From the NCBI GenBank assembly GCA_951812925.1, contig OX638368.1, positions 81,698,909 to 81,762,908 on the forward strand: 64,000 nt of DNA, written 5' to 3'. The DNA is from Calliopum simillimum. Lineage: Eukaryota > Arthropoda > Insecta > Diptera > Lauxaniidae. This document shows, piece by piece, positions 47,746 through 60,342 of this stretch. The notes beneath the pieces are model-generated. The model was given only the letters and a program-made list of their open reading frames with translations, was not told the origin of the DNA and ran no database searches. The position numbers were made by a program, and so were the translations under genes. Within the stretch, counting starts at the first letter, position 1; each line of letters starts with the position of its first letter.

Positions 47746-48408
47746 CAAGGGTGTCAGCGTTTTCAAATCACTGAGCCAAACGCATGCAGCGCAGTCAGCG
47801 TTGCTTTTACAACAACTTTAAATTCGAGTAACAACAAACAAAAAAACAATTTTTTGTTGTTTTTTCATGCCTCGTTTACAACAATAATAATACTTCAACA
47901 ATTTTCAAATTTTTAAGGACTAGGACACACACAAAAATTAGGGGAACTCACGCGTTGATGCGCAATGCCCTTGCGTCGTTGCGAAAATGCAATTTGCTAA
48001 AGTTTGATATTAGTAAAATAACAAAAATATTGCCGAAAATTTCGCACTACTTTTGCAATTTCTCAAGATGGAAATATTCACATTGATCGTTCAGGCGTTA
48101 GTGCGTAAAAGACTTGCATTTTCGCAACTGCGCATCAACGCATTAATACCCATATTGGTTGTTGTTTTTGTTTTTGATGCGACGTAGTCTTTGTTGTTGT
48201 TTTATGTTGGTTCGAGTTCGATTTTGTGTGTACACAAAAAAAAGCATAAAATCGCGAAATTTTGACGAGCGTGAAAAAAAAACAACAAAAATTATTTCTC
48301 TGAATGTTGTACAGAAATATTGATGTTGTTGGGATTGTTGTACAGAAATATTGATGTTGTTGGGTCGAGCCAAAATTGGCTCACTTTTGTTCTACGCTGA
48401 CACCCTTG
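47746..48408. mobile_element. hAT MITE with perfect 8-bp duplication ATCTAAAG
   Basis: Ends are CAAGGGTGTCAGCGT and ACGCTGACACCCTTG. The flanks carry ATCTAAAG exactly (47738-47745 and 48409-48416), and the sister copy at 44383 has a single uninterrupted site (TTTAGAT). Subterminal inverted motifs are present (GCGTTGATGCGCAATG and TGCGCATCAACGC). A 31-bp tandem duplication lies at 48308-48369 (TGTACAGAAATATTGATGTT). The 663-bp element has no transposase. The 8-bp duplication and CA..TG ends assign it to hAT. Confidence 0.85.
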
Positions 48409-48509
48409 ATCTAAAGCATAATGAAAAGTGGGCGTTGTTCAATAATTGCCACGGCCACTTTTTACAAAAATAAAAATTTTAGTTAATAACTCAGGCGCAA
48501 AAAAAAATG

Positions 48510-48683
48510 TTACTGAACAACTAACGAACAAGCTGCAAGTATTCGTCAACAAATGCTTAAGGCGAATACTAAAGGTTTGGTGGCCTCGCACTATATCAAA
48601 TGCCGAGCTACATCAAAAATGCAATCAGAGGGCTATAGCAATCGAGGTCAAGCTGCGCAAATGGAGATGAATTGGTCACACTC
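48510..48683 (+). pseudogene. non-LTR retrotransposon pol fragment with 11-bp duplication
   Basis: The frame reads VTEQLTNKLQVFVNKCLRRI then LKVWWPRTISNAELHQK and ends RKWR, a stop, IGHTQKK. This is the C-terminal pol region of RTE-like LINEs (VFVNKCLRRIL..W, TISN, RKW.WIGHT), with Trp of the RKWRWIGH block mutated to a stop. AAAAAAAAATG flanks it on both sides (48499-48509 and 48684-48694), and the sister copy at 44280 lacks it. It is therefore a genuine small LINE insertion, truncated at both ends. The poly-A on the 3' side could be tail or duplicated target. Confidence 0.7.
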
Positions 48684-49005
48684 AAAAAAAAATGGAATGA
48701 ACTCTTTATGTCTTATGTACTCTTTGACGCTGAATCCGTCTTCATCAACAGAACTGTCATTATAACTTCAGGATTTTGAAATATCCTTGCTTGAAGTTGA
48801 AGAAAACACTGTGTTCATTCAGTCTTACAGCGTAGCTGCAAAAAAGGAGAAATTATTTTTTATAAATGCCATCGAATAGCCTCACTTATCAAAATATCAT
48901 TTCGGATTTTTCCAATAGGTCTCTTACTTTCCGAGTTATAATACATAAAACGAAAAATTTTGGGTGCGTGGATTGTTGACGGAGCAGGGATCGGTCTCCA
49001 GGTAC

Positions 49006-52000
49006 TTTGTATGAATAAGTAATTCTACGTATGTTTGTTAATGTTTGAAATTAAGTGTTAAAAACTTTACATTCTGAAATACTCGAGTGGAGTAACAAAT
49101 ATGACACTAATTTTTCTGGGTGCGGTACTTCAGCGTCAGTTTTTAAGTCCAAAACTAGTTTTAACATTTTGCCTTCAGTTCTATTCCTTTTACCACTAGG
49201 CCATAATTGGTTAAAGTATTCCACAAAAACAATTTAAAGAAAGTTCCACTAGAGATCATCAAAGGCGAGAAATACTTAAAACTTAAGAAAAATGAGTCAA
49301 AAATGTAATAAACGTGCAAAGTGAGAAGTCTTCATTGATTTTGACAATTTTTCGGCTTTTGCGATAAGATTTCGACTTCTGAGTGTTCAGTAACTTATGA
49401 CGGAATGTGGAGGATATAGAAAGGCAAGATCTACAAAAGTATTTCTCGTAACATCCTTCATAAGTTTGCTGAAAACATGATACACCTAAAATGTAAATAT
49501 CATATTATCAAAAATATGTCGATATAACATAAATATGCGTTATTTTGTTACTTTTAGTACATGCAGTTTAATAAACAGCTAGTTGCATATTTTGTTAATT
49601 TTCAGAGCTTATTTAAGCAGTTTCAAATCACTTTTGTGCCAAAATTTGGGGGCCATAATATGAACTGTTAGCTTATAAAATAAAGCGTCGCGACTTTGGA
49701 ATTTTGATGTGTCACGACTATATGCACATACATAGTTAGAAATTTAGGAATAAATTTTAATATTTTATTTAATATTAAAACTAATTTTTCAATAAAAATT
49801 TGTATTAAAATTCAATACAATGTTTTTATTACATTTTAATATTGACTGGAATAAATTTTAATTCTGAGTTCACATTAAATTTTATTCCAAAGAGTAAACA
49901 GTTGAGTGACGCAAAAAAAAGTTTTTCCGTCGAAGGATAATTCGAGCAACGAGACCTGAGAAGATTAACCGTTTCGTTGACAGTTTCTTTTTTGGATGTA
50001 TCATACAATGATTTATATTCTTCGTATTCTTATAATTCCGCAAAGGTTTAACCTGTTAAGGGAATATTCATAAGTAAAATTACAAAAGAAAGAATTTTAG
50101 TTAAGTATACTTACTTCTTTATTTAACGTTGCAAAAGCGAACGCTATCGCAATTTTTAAAATTGAAAATTTATTAAAAAAATTTGTAATCTTTTGAAAAG
50201 TATTCAATGTATTCTAAATTGTAATTGTAATATTTCTTTTACATTAAGATTTCTAACCGTGTAGACAGTAGACAGCGATGACAGTTGTAATTTAAAGCGT
50301 GTTTGGTCCACAAAACAACGGTAAAAATTTTAGGTGCTTAATTTTGTAAATGCGATATTTTACATACTAATTTATTCAAATAATATATAGAGAAGAAGAG
50401 CGATTTTTTCTGGACATAACTATTTCAGACAAAAATTTGAATGTAAAAGAAGAGCTGACCTAATAAACTACATATAATATGAATCTGTATTTTTAAAAGG
50501 GGATTGTTACAAAATCTAAACTTTTGGAAAATTTCAGAAAAAGTCTCATAAGTTTGGTAAATCTTATTTTAAAGCGATTAAAGTGATGGGGGTTAACTAT
50601 CATCGATATTAAGCAGTAATCTGTGTACTCATAAAAAAGATGGACAAACTACTGCCATCGCCACAGCGGCAAAAACAAAACAATTTTCATCCGAGCGACA
50701 CATATCTCCTTTTAAAGATGACAGATTCATATATCTTAAGCAATACGAGTATTTATGTAATTTAAAATCATCTTCTTTTACATGCTATAGCACGGGATAC
50801 TGCATCATTGACCATTATTAACAAATTAAGTAAATTGAATCAACAACAATTGCAGCAATTGCAACAAAACTTAAAGAGTCAGAAGAACAACATTTCATAC
50901 CAATGGGATTGAATAGAGCTGAGTAGATGTTATATATAAGTATATAGCGACAGACTTCATTTAATTTGATTATCGTTATTTATATTGAACGGAACTGTTG
51001 TGAGATAAAAATGCAAATTTTACAAAAACACCAACAGCAACAATAATGTTTTCGAAAAATTATAAGTTGTTCGTATTGCGGAATCATTGTTATTACTACT
51101 TTTATTGCTTGGTTATTTTGACGTTATTCTGTTGCTGCTGTTGAAGTTGGTGCTGCTGCTGCTACTACTAATGCATTAAAATTAAAATACGTTTTTCACA
51201 TTTTCCGATTTTCCACAATTTCCTTCTACTCGCTTAATACAATGTTTACTCGTATGTACTTGTATTTAATTTGCTTTTACTCTTTCATTCATATCATTGC
51301 TGTTGCTTCCTTTCTGTTGGCGGACGTTGCTGCAGTTGTTGCTGTTGCTGGTGATTATTATGTTGTAAATTGGATTATACTTTATGTCAATTCACCAACA
51401 AAAACATGACCATATTGTGATTTGTTATTGCAGTACTGTTGCAGCATTAATATTTCTTTTCCATGACCATTCATTGTACTATCCGTCCGTCTACATTTTC
51501 TATCCGCCTATTTCTCGCACTGCACAGTGCTCTTGAGGAAGGAAAATAAACTGCCGTAGAATCAGTTTGTCAAACTTGTGATGATTTAGGCTGATGTCAT
51601 AACTTGATGACATAAGGTTGTCACTCAAAAAAATACCGCAAAGTATACTGATTACGGTCCAGAGAATATCTCAACAATGTTGTTAGCAACACTGTTCTTA
51701 GTAGTTCAAAATAAAATCTGACTAGAGATAGGTCATTCTTACCTAATTCGGGTATGGGGAATTCAGTGGTGCTGACCGTTTTTCTGGATTGGTTTATCGC
51801 CCCATACAAAAAGTTCAAATTAAAATTTCGTCAAGAAAGTGGTATTTTTCATAAAGAATCAATCCCTTATTAAATTCTCATAAATCGATGATTTCTCACC
51901 AAAAGTATGTTTTCCTGTTCAAAATGTATTAATTGGCATTCGAGTTGCTAATTTACTTTTTAACTCCAACGTCAATTTGTACCGAATTTTTTTATAAATT

Positions 52001-52015
52001 GGGTATGCAAAATAT
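49006..52015. other. gene-free stretch with one relic repeat and CTG/CAG runs
   Basis: 49327-49545 resembles the right arm of the foldback at 60343-61550 (TTTTGACAATTTTTCGGCTTTTGCG..., AGTTTGCTGAAAACATGATACACC). 51125-51165 and 51320-51352 carry imperfect CTG/TTG triplets typical of fly non-coding DNA. No gene was seen. Confidence 0.4.
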
Positions 52016-52590
52016 ATGTACCAAAAACTGAGCTCAGATTCTTATAAGTTTGACCACAAGTAACAAGAAAGCGGATGTGTCCAGGTTCTGCGGTGGTCCA
52101 TTTTTTTAACCCCCTAGTCCCATCCAGTTCAACCATGGTATTCCGTCCTCAGTTTTTATAGCTGTTTATGGTGGATTGGGACCTTTTTACTACGAATATG
52201 ATCTTGGTTTATTTCTACCATGTCGAGATCCTGAGTTATTCTTGTACAAAGTGCAAAAATCACCATTTTGATGTCTACTAAAAACTACAACAAAAACAGC
52301 AAATAGTAAAACTAATTTTTGTTAACGGCGACGGATAGCGAAAACAAATTTCAACAAGGCGTACTATAACAATTTTTCAATTGGTTTGCTACATCTCGAG
52401 TTATAAGCCTTTAAAAAAAGGATAACTTGCAATAACATTTAAAAGCTATTTTGGACCGAAAAACTAAAATTTTATTATTCTTACCAATAACAATATTTCA
52501 TTTCAAAAATTTCAATCCTTTGCGTAGCAAGATCACATGAAAAATAACAGTTTTATTCTAAATTTAGTGGAAAAACCTACACGTGAATTT
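52016..52590. repeat. single-arm relic of foldback family F1
   Basis: Contains GAGCTCAGATTCTTATAA, TTTTTATAGCTGTTTATGGTGG, GATCCTGAGTTATTCTTG, TTTTGATGTCTACT and ATGAAAAATAACAGTTTTATTC in the order seen at 20602-25959 (minus insertions) and at 55878-56070. No inverse arm was seen nearby. Confidence 0.55.
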
Positions 52591-55575
52591 GAAAAAAAAT
52601 AATTTTTAAGAAAATTTGAAAGAATGTAAAGTTAGAAAATATCAAATAAATTGATTAAAAAAATAACAATATGAATGCCTATTAAATAATACATCCTGAA
52701 CTGAAAATTATACTTTTGAGGATCTTTTCAGATACTTCGAAATATTGCTAATTGATGTTAATAATTTTTTTAGAGGAAATGGTTGATGTCTAATAAGCTA
52801 CTTAAATCGCAGCAATTTTTTCAATGGCTGCAAAACTGATTTCACGTAAAAAGTAAATGAATTATTGGGCAACATCACTGAGTCATTTCAGATCAACTCA
52901 TCATTATAGGAGTGGACTGGAACTTTCAAAGATTTTATAGTAGCTAAATTATCTCAGCAAATCTTGGCACAAAATTTCTACTCATTGCGGATATAACTTC
53001 GTCTATTTTCTTCAATAACTATTTAGAACACCATACCCCACATAGTTTTTTAGCTTGTAGCCTTCCGTAAATAATATAGCGCTTCTGCCTGGGACTCCTA
53101 ACTTTCAATCAATTCTATGTCCCGAAAACAAGTCATTATAGAGCCAAACAATACCAATATAACGAAAATGTAGTGGTTTTTTTTTTAAGTTTTGGCCGAA
53201 CAAATAAAACTTTGCGTTTTTCTTTTTTAACTGCGTTTCAAAAGTTTTTTTTCATTTGACACCTCAGATTTGGAAGTCCCTGATAGTTTTATTTAAACGC
53301 CATCCTGGACAACGTACCTACTGAAAAAGACTATCGAAGATTGAAAATTTGTCTGCTTTCATAATTTTTTATAAAGTTTGTGGTCTCCAAAAAGAATAAA
53401 AACAATTTTAGCTGCAGAATTCGTCAAGGACACAGTCATTTCCAGATTAGGGGACTGATAAAAATCAATGATCTCAGGACCGCTTAAGAATGCAAAAGAA
53501 CTCCGAAATTTGAAGGTCTGTCAAAAGCTTGAAACCTATATTGTAACTCATAGTTTCTAACAATTTTTGGATTACTGAAAAGTCTTCAAGGCAGTGTTCT
53601 AGTCTTGAAGGTCCATTTGAATCTTTTAAATGCATAGAGAAATCTCAATACAACAGCTCATCCCGATGTCTTCACGAAATTAAATCTTGAGAAAGTACGA
53701 AGGTGAACAATTTAAGCTAACGGCTTAAGAAGCACTTAGAAATCATTAAAATTTGATTACAATGTATAAATTGAAAAGTCATTTAAGTACATCTGGATGC
53801 TCATATTGTTAAACGCATTATATAATCCGTTATAGTTTCAAAAATGCAAGTTTGCATTCTTTTTGTCTTCAAAAGTTATGTTTTTGATGTCATCTCCATA
53901 TAAACTGTTTGATTTCAATGACATATTTTTCTTCTCTATTTAACACTTTTTCAGCTCTTAGGACTTATTTAAATAATTCGATAATATTTGTCTTTATCGA
54001 TTCCTTTAATGTTTTGCGATAATTTCTTACCTTTATAGGTATTTTCAACTGCTTTTCATACTTGTTAACTTTCTCGATGCGTTACGATTTTATTAAATTT
54101 TAATACTATTTGACCTCGTCTTTTTCAATGTTTTTCGAAACTGCACATTGTTAATCAAATTTTTCGATTGTTTTCAATGCTACTTATTCGATATATTTAC
54201 ATATATCAACTAATTCGATTTTTTGAACTTTTTGAGCATTTTGATTTTAATCGAAGATCTTTCACACTTCTCGGTAATGCAAGGATACTCATTTTGAGCG
54301 AACCAAAACCCTTTTTTGCTAATCTTATAAATTTTTCAGTAAAAGCATTCAAAATCCAAGTAGATAACCTAGTCTTAAAGTTTAGGACTTTCCTTATACT
54401 TTGTACCACTGTGCAATCCGTCTTCATGGTTATGTTCCAGTTACATCGTATTATTTGCACGACTTCCAATGATAATCGTCCATTGACATGGACGACAACA
54501 ATAACATCACAATTGTAACTGCATCATCTGCAACTTTTACAAATGGCAATTTTGGTTTAATACAGTAGCATCAGAAGCAGCAACATTTCTGTGCAGCATC
54601 AACAGTAGTAACTTGTATACAAACTTTTATAACGCAGTTAAATTTTATGATTCATGAATAAATAAATTTGGTGTATAGTATACACTGTGTAATTATACGT
54701 TCGCCGGTCATAAATTCAAGTTATTAGTTATGCGTTGTGCACTTCTGCTCCGCATCCCACAATCACTATGCTTCTTTAATTGCGAGGTAAGCAATTGCAT
54801 TGCTGTTTTTTCATAATTAATTGGTAATGTTTGTGAGTACAAATAAGCAGGACAAGCGAGATAGTTTTTCTTGAAATTTATTTTGGAATTGAATACACAG
54901 TCATACAATGGCTTTCCATTACGGTATGTTATGGCATGTTATGGTGGTGGAGGACCTCCTTTTTACGAATCTGAACTTAGTTTTTTTCTTTCACGTCAAG
55001 ATTCTATCCTGCTTCGAAGTGCAAGGATTCGTTGTTTCGAGCTTACAGTAAATGACATAATTAATATTTACCAACTGCATCGGATAGCCACAATCTTACT
55101 TATTAAGTATTTTATATATCGACGGCTTATATTCAATACCCTCTATCTACAAGTTTCACGAAAATTAGTTTTTGATGGTAAAACCTTCATTGAGACAAAT
55201 GGCATCTATGATATTAATTCCAAACGAAAAATTTGCTTCCAGAGCAATCGATTTTGTGAAATGCAATATCCTTTATCTACATATGAAAAATGAAAGATTT
55301 TTCATTTTATTATATTTATTGGGTGGCCGTTATATACAAGGTCATGACAAACGGTCGTCAATCGGCTCCAAATGTCGAAAATAAATTTTCTTGATTTTTT
55401 CAGTTTTGTATGTTGAACCTTGATAGCCCTGCTGAGTCGTGATTGGCCCTTCTGTAAACAAACAGATAAAGCTAGACGCAAGAAATTTTGTACAGATGAA
55501 AACAATATTACTAGGCTATTTGGGATCAAAAATGGGCGTGATCGGTTGAACTTGATTTGAAAGTTAATACAATTT
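52591..55575. other. gene-free stretch
   Basis: No gene recognised. The segment TATGGTGGTGGAGGACCTCC... at 54939-55015 resembles the F1 family block TATGGTGGATTGGGACC and is probably another relic. The frame at 54871-55293 runs through it and has no domain. Confidence 0.4.
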
Positions 55576-55835
55576 TGAGGAGTGGCCGCACCAAAGGGCC
55601 TAGGTACCATTTCGAGGCAAAACTTGTGTCATAATATGAATCGGGTGACATTTTGTTAGAAATGATAATAATTGTTTTCTGTTTTCACGAAAAATTGACT
55701 CGATGGCGTGGAATTGATGGCATTATGTTAAAAACATTATACCGGTCAAATAACTGATTATTATGGCACATAATATGTATGAGATTACTTTTGCCTCGAA
55801 ATGGTACTTAGGCCCTTTGGTACGGCCACTCCTCA
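55576..55835. mobile_element. 260-bp MITE, TIR TGAGGAGTGGCCGCACCAAA
   Basis: The first ~47 bp (TGAGGAGTGGCCGCACCAAA, then GGGCCTAGGTACCATTTCG and AGGCAAAA) and the last ~47 bp are inverted copies with few mismatches. No coding capacity and no clear target duplication. Confidence 0.75.
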
Positions 55836-55877
55836 ATTGTATATATGAGTCAAAAGAAACTGGGTATTAGAGCGGTA

Positions 55878-57493
55878 TCCAGACGGACTTCTGAATGTAA
55901 AACATGAGAACTGAAATCTAAGCTCAGATTTTTATATAAAGTACCCCAAGTTACTAGAAAGTAGATGTAGCCAGGAGTAAGGCTCTTTATTCCCTACTCC
56001 CCGCCCAGGTCTACCAAAGTCTTGCTCCCTAGTTTTTTATAGCAGTTTATGGTGGACTGGGATTAGCGGTGAGCAAACCAAGACCAAGACCAAGATCATA
56101 TCAGTCTTGGTCTTGGTCTTGTTCTTGCATATTGTTATTAAGTCTTGGTCTCAAAAATGCCAAATTTCGAATTGAGGTATGATTTTATGCTTGAAACGGG
56201 CATGACACACCTATTAACTATAAATTCGAAAGACTAAAAAGCATTCTTGGTCTTGATGATAATCCTGAGCAAGACCAAGACCACAGAAGTCTTGGTCTAG
56301 CAATGATATCAGCGTCTTGATTAGGGTGCAGCAAAACTCAAAAAAAATGAGTGCATCAAAAATTATCATAGATTAAGATCTTAAAACAAAGACTGCATAC
56401 TTAGTTTTGGTCAAAACCCCCGAAAAGATCGCCCGCCCGGGGCTTGAATGAACGTCTAAACGACAAAAATCATTGTTTTTTCACAGTTTTTTAAACTTAT
56501 CTCAAAAACAACGAAATTATTGATAGTAATTCATCCCAAATCTTTGAAAGGGATTAATTTTCTAAATTTTTTGTATTTTTCTCACAATTCTACAGTGAAG
56601 TTTACCCTATGGAAGTCCAGGAAGAAGTGTAAAATTTTTGATTCAAAAAAAGGTTTTTTTCGTATAACTCAATAAACAAGACACACACAAACACTTTAGA
56701 CCTCAATAAATGTAGGAAATCTGTTTTCCTATAGTTTTGTTTTCAAATCTTTATTCTAAAAGTAAACGGTTCCCCGCTAGAGGCTGAAATTTGTTAAAAA
56801 TAATTGTATGTCATGAAAAAGCGACCTTTTTATGTTTTTGTTTTAAAATATGCCCAAAATTTTAATTGGAAACTAATGGAAAAATTAAGGGCTTTCAAAC
56901 ATAGTTTTCAAAATGGAAGTCGGATTAAAATTGCACGAGATATGACAATTCTTACATACTTCGTATTTTTTGTAAAGGTGTGATTTTGGGTATTTTTGTT
57001 TCACAGTGTATTTTGCATCCAAAACTTAAAACTTTTTTATGTGTACTACATTACGTCAAAGATTGATAAACGGCGCATTTTTTAAGACAAAGAACGTCAA
57101 AATTAGTTTGTGGTTTCCTTGCGAATTTCAGCCTGAGAGTTCCGATATTTTTCAATTTTTGTCAAAAACGCCTTTTTTTGAATATGAGAGAGTGTAAACC
57201 CTAAAAACCGTAAAAAATATGCACAGTTATATTCGAAAAACTGTAGGACATACAATTTGCTATATTTTGTTTCTGAAAATCTTGTTTCTACAGCTAACAG
57301 TTTGTGCACTAGAGATCTATATAGCAAGCTATAAGCAAGAATAACTCAGGGTCTTTACATGATGGAAAAAAAAACCAAGTTTAGATTCATAATAAGCAGA
57401 TCAAAGTTCAAAATAAACGGCTATAAAAAATAAGGACCAATAATAATCTGAGCTCAGGTTTCGGTTCTCATATTTTGCATTCTCAAGTCCGCC
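55878..57493. mobile_element. foldback element of family F1, with (AAGACC)n core
   Basis: Outer arms 55878 to about 56070 and about 57330-57493 are inverted copies (GCGGACTT/AAGTCCGC, ATGAGAAC, GAGCTCAGATT, TTTTTATAGC). Just inside the left arm a hexanucleotide run GACCAAGACCAAGACCAAG meets its inverse TCTTGGTCTTGGTCTTG (56083-56130), and a second pair lies at 56250-56303. The middle (56340-57320) shows no coding sequence and may be a separate insertion. Confidence 0.6.
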
Positions 57494-58460
57494 AGGCGCC
57501 TAACCTATTTTGAGTTTTCTTTTGCTAAAAAACCATTTATTTTAATAAATTTTAATAAACCATTAATGAATAATTCATAAAAAAATTGGTTTTTATTATT
57601 GTGCAATAAGCTCTATCTAAATAAATATTAAATATTACCTTGTTACTTGCTTACTTACTTCACCATCCTACTTCTCCAATTGGATCATTACTTTTTCAGC
57701 TATCATTCATTGGATTGCCAACACCATACAAGGAACTTTAGTACGAGTATATTTGTATGGAGTTGGGAAACCCCTGCACTTTAATGAATAATAATTTGGA
57801 AAATAAGAAGCCAATTGGAAAAGTAAAAACGCTTAAACATATGACGAAGTTCATGGTTAAAATAAGGGCGACTTCCTAAATGTCAGTTGCAAGGCAAACA
57901 TACAAAGTCATTCATTCCTAAACGCCGAGATACAAAATGATGACAAAGCATTGCATTCCTTAACGCCGGCAACTAGTGCATCAACAACAAAGTTGATGCT
58001 TTAAAACAAATTTGTTTTGATACTGCGAAAAATGGAAGTTTTTGACAAAAAAACTGCAAAATAAAGCATAACTCTATGCAAAACGCTAAAAGCAGTCAAT
58101 TTTATGAGAAAAAGTCTTGAGAAAAATATGGGATGATTTGATATTTCTTTTTTTTGGCAATTAATGGATATATTTAAAATAATGTCCATTAAGTTCAATT
58201 ACTTTTTTTTTTTTCAACCTTTCTGTTTTTGAACAGTGAAGTGCCAAACTTTGCAAATAAAGTGTTTCATTACGCAACAATACAGCAAAGCATTTTTTTA
58301 CAATGTTGTAAGCTCTTGCAGTTTAGATGCTGTCACAAAACTGGTAGTCGCCTTGAATTACACTCATTTAGTTAAAATAAATTGCACTTTACCCTGGAAG
58401 TGTGCCATTCGAATGAATAAAACACTAAAATTCCGGGAAGGAAATGGAAAACCATTGCAT
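57494..58460. other. gene-free stretch
   Basis: Nothing recognised. CATTCCTAAACGCCG and CATTCCTTAACGCCG near 57922 and 57954 are short direct repeats. Confidence 0.4.
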
Positions 58461-58735
58461 TAGAATTAGAATTAGCATAAGAAAAGGGTTGGGATCGAGT
58501 CACCAAAAGTCATTGTAGCCTATACAGCCTACTGTTCTAACCCTGATAAGACTTAATTAGAAGTCAGTCCATAAGCGCATGGCATTGATGAATACGACTA
58601 TATCCGGTGGGGATAAGGCGCCCATCTCAGAATTAGAGCGGTCCGCGACAGAAAAGTACCGAAGTCTTGCTAGAATGTCACAGTGACAAAGAAAATGTTC
58701 TGCTGTTTCCTCTTCTTCATTACAGAATCTACAGA
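58461..58735 (-). pseudogene. 5'-truncated non-LTR retrotransposon, pol C-terminus
   Basis: The minus strand from 58733 reads CRFCNEEEETAEHFLCHCDI, then LARLRYFSVADRS, and continues through SPPDIVVFINAMRLW to a TAA at 58557-58559. CxxC...ETAEHxxCxC is the cysteine-histidine motif at the C-terminus of Jockey/I-group LINE reverse transcriptases, and the short tail after it is normal. About 95 bp of 3' UTR follow, ending in TTCTAATTCTAA-type repeats near 58461-58476, which suits the short tandem tails of such LINEs. The upstream end near 58735 is abrupt. Only about 58 codons survive, unbroken, so the copy is 5'-truncated and dead. Confidence 0.75.
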
Positions 58736-60342
58736 ATCAAACCATTGTGCAAATTTAAAAAAAAAATTTCAGAATGAAAAAAAGTTATAAATTTGCAGGC
58801 CTATGATATTATTCCTATTGGAAATTTAGTATTCATAGAAAATCTATATTATTCATAAGTTTTTTTTTTTAGATTCCAGTTGAAATTTACGGCCTGTAAA
58901 ACTATTTTAAGGTTAAGTTCAACTCAATATTTTTCTATGAATTGATATTCGTTTATTACATAATTTCAATTAAATTAAAATTATAAAATATATGTAACAA
59001 ATTAAGCGCAGCAGTTATTAATATTTGGTCTGCGTAGACTTGAACTTAAAACCGTCTATGTATACTTAAAGCAAAAATTTAATAACATTAATATTTTATT
59101 AACGCCATTATTTTTGGCTTTATTAACCCTATTAAGCAAGTGGATTATTTAATCATTTGGACTACATGACATAGAAAATAATACTCATATTAGATGATAT
59201 TTCTGTTCACTTTTTTGGTTTTGCGTAAAATTTTAATTCATCTTTTACTTAATACATTAATCATTTCCGAAAGTTTAAAATTAGTTAATACTGGTTGGGT
59301 GTTAAATATAATGATGTTGGTTTTTAGCCGCAAGGCTTGCAATTTTATAAATTTAAAAACACAAAAACATAAGAAGTTGTATCGGAATATGGTAATACAC
59401 CATTAACACTCGTACACTCGTAGCAATACCAAATTGTGCATAATACTTATGTTATGAGAAGAGTGTGCCATTAAGAAAAAACTTTGACTTATAGTTAGTT
59501 GGTGGAATGATAAGTCTGCTACCAAAGTGAAAACGATATTAATAAACATTTTTTACTAAATTTAATAATGCACAATTATTATGACTAATCGTTTGAATCG
59601 AAACTTTGAAAATGCAAGACGAATAGTTTGTTAGAGCAGTATATATTGTATTGGTTTATCGCTTACTACAATGCCCGAAATCCGGGTTGACCGCTTAATG
59701 AATCAAAGCATTTATGTATTAAATATTTTTGACGCGTCGTGACAAAAGTGAACTTATTTTGCCAGAAGTCAAATTTAAGATTTTGATACCAATAGATAAA
59801 GGATAAAATTCTGAGGAGAACGCAGAAAATCTCGTAAAAATGTTATGAATTGACGAAGTTATGAGAGTTTAAATTCTATAGTTTAAAAAAGATATCTCAG
59901 TTTAAAGTTCGGAAATTTTTGGGTTATAAGTAGTTCCATAAGGTTCGGTAAAAATTAAATTGAAGATTTGCCCATGTACCAAATTTTACGTAGCAAATAA
60001 ATTATAATCATATAAAATAAGCAGAGCTTAAGTTCCAGTTTATAGATATTATATTCGTAATTAAATCATTGCCATCTCCTTATCATTCATAAGATTTTGG
60101 GACAAATTGCAATTTTAAGAGAGTTATGTTTTTTTTTCTCTGCAAATAAGTGATTTTTAATTATGATATTGAATGACTTTTGTTTAATTACACTGTACAA
60201 CAATTTTAGTTTTTCCAAAATAACAAGATTCTGATAATGGATTTTGGTAAAGGGAACCAAAAAAAAACACACATGTTTCGGCGTTTTGAAAGTTTACATC
60301 TGAATTTTTTTAGGAGGGGTCAAAGTGTCCCCTTTTAACTCC
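58736..60342. other. gene-free stretch
   Basis: 59890-59962 repeats the sequence at 18795-18870. A B-box-like AAGTTCAAGTC on the minus strand near 59037 lacks an A box. No gene was seen. Confidence 0.4.

Larger units (their letters stand above)
46600..49005 (+). mobile_element. Helitron-like candidate, copy 2, with two nested insertions
   Basis: An inverted second copy of 43709-45481, running TTTTCTCTTCTTATACGAG to CAGGTAC, again between A and T. It contains the same tandem units (GGGCGTGGCACCGC at about 47076 and 47501) and the same 3' hairpin with one mismatch. It is longer because a hAT MITE (47746-48408) and a LINE fragment (48510-48683) sit inside. A segment of copy 1 (about 43765-43980) is missing here. 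Confidence 0.4.

Noticed and set aside
54871..55293. 140-codon plus frame as a gene
   Set aside because: No domain, no plausible splice or start context, and the first third overlaps a relic of the F1 repeat family.
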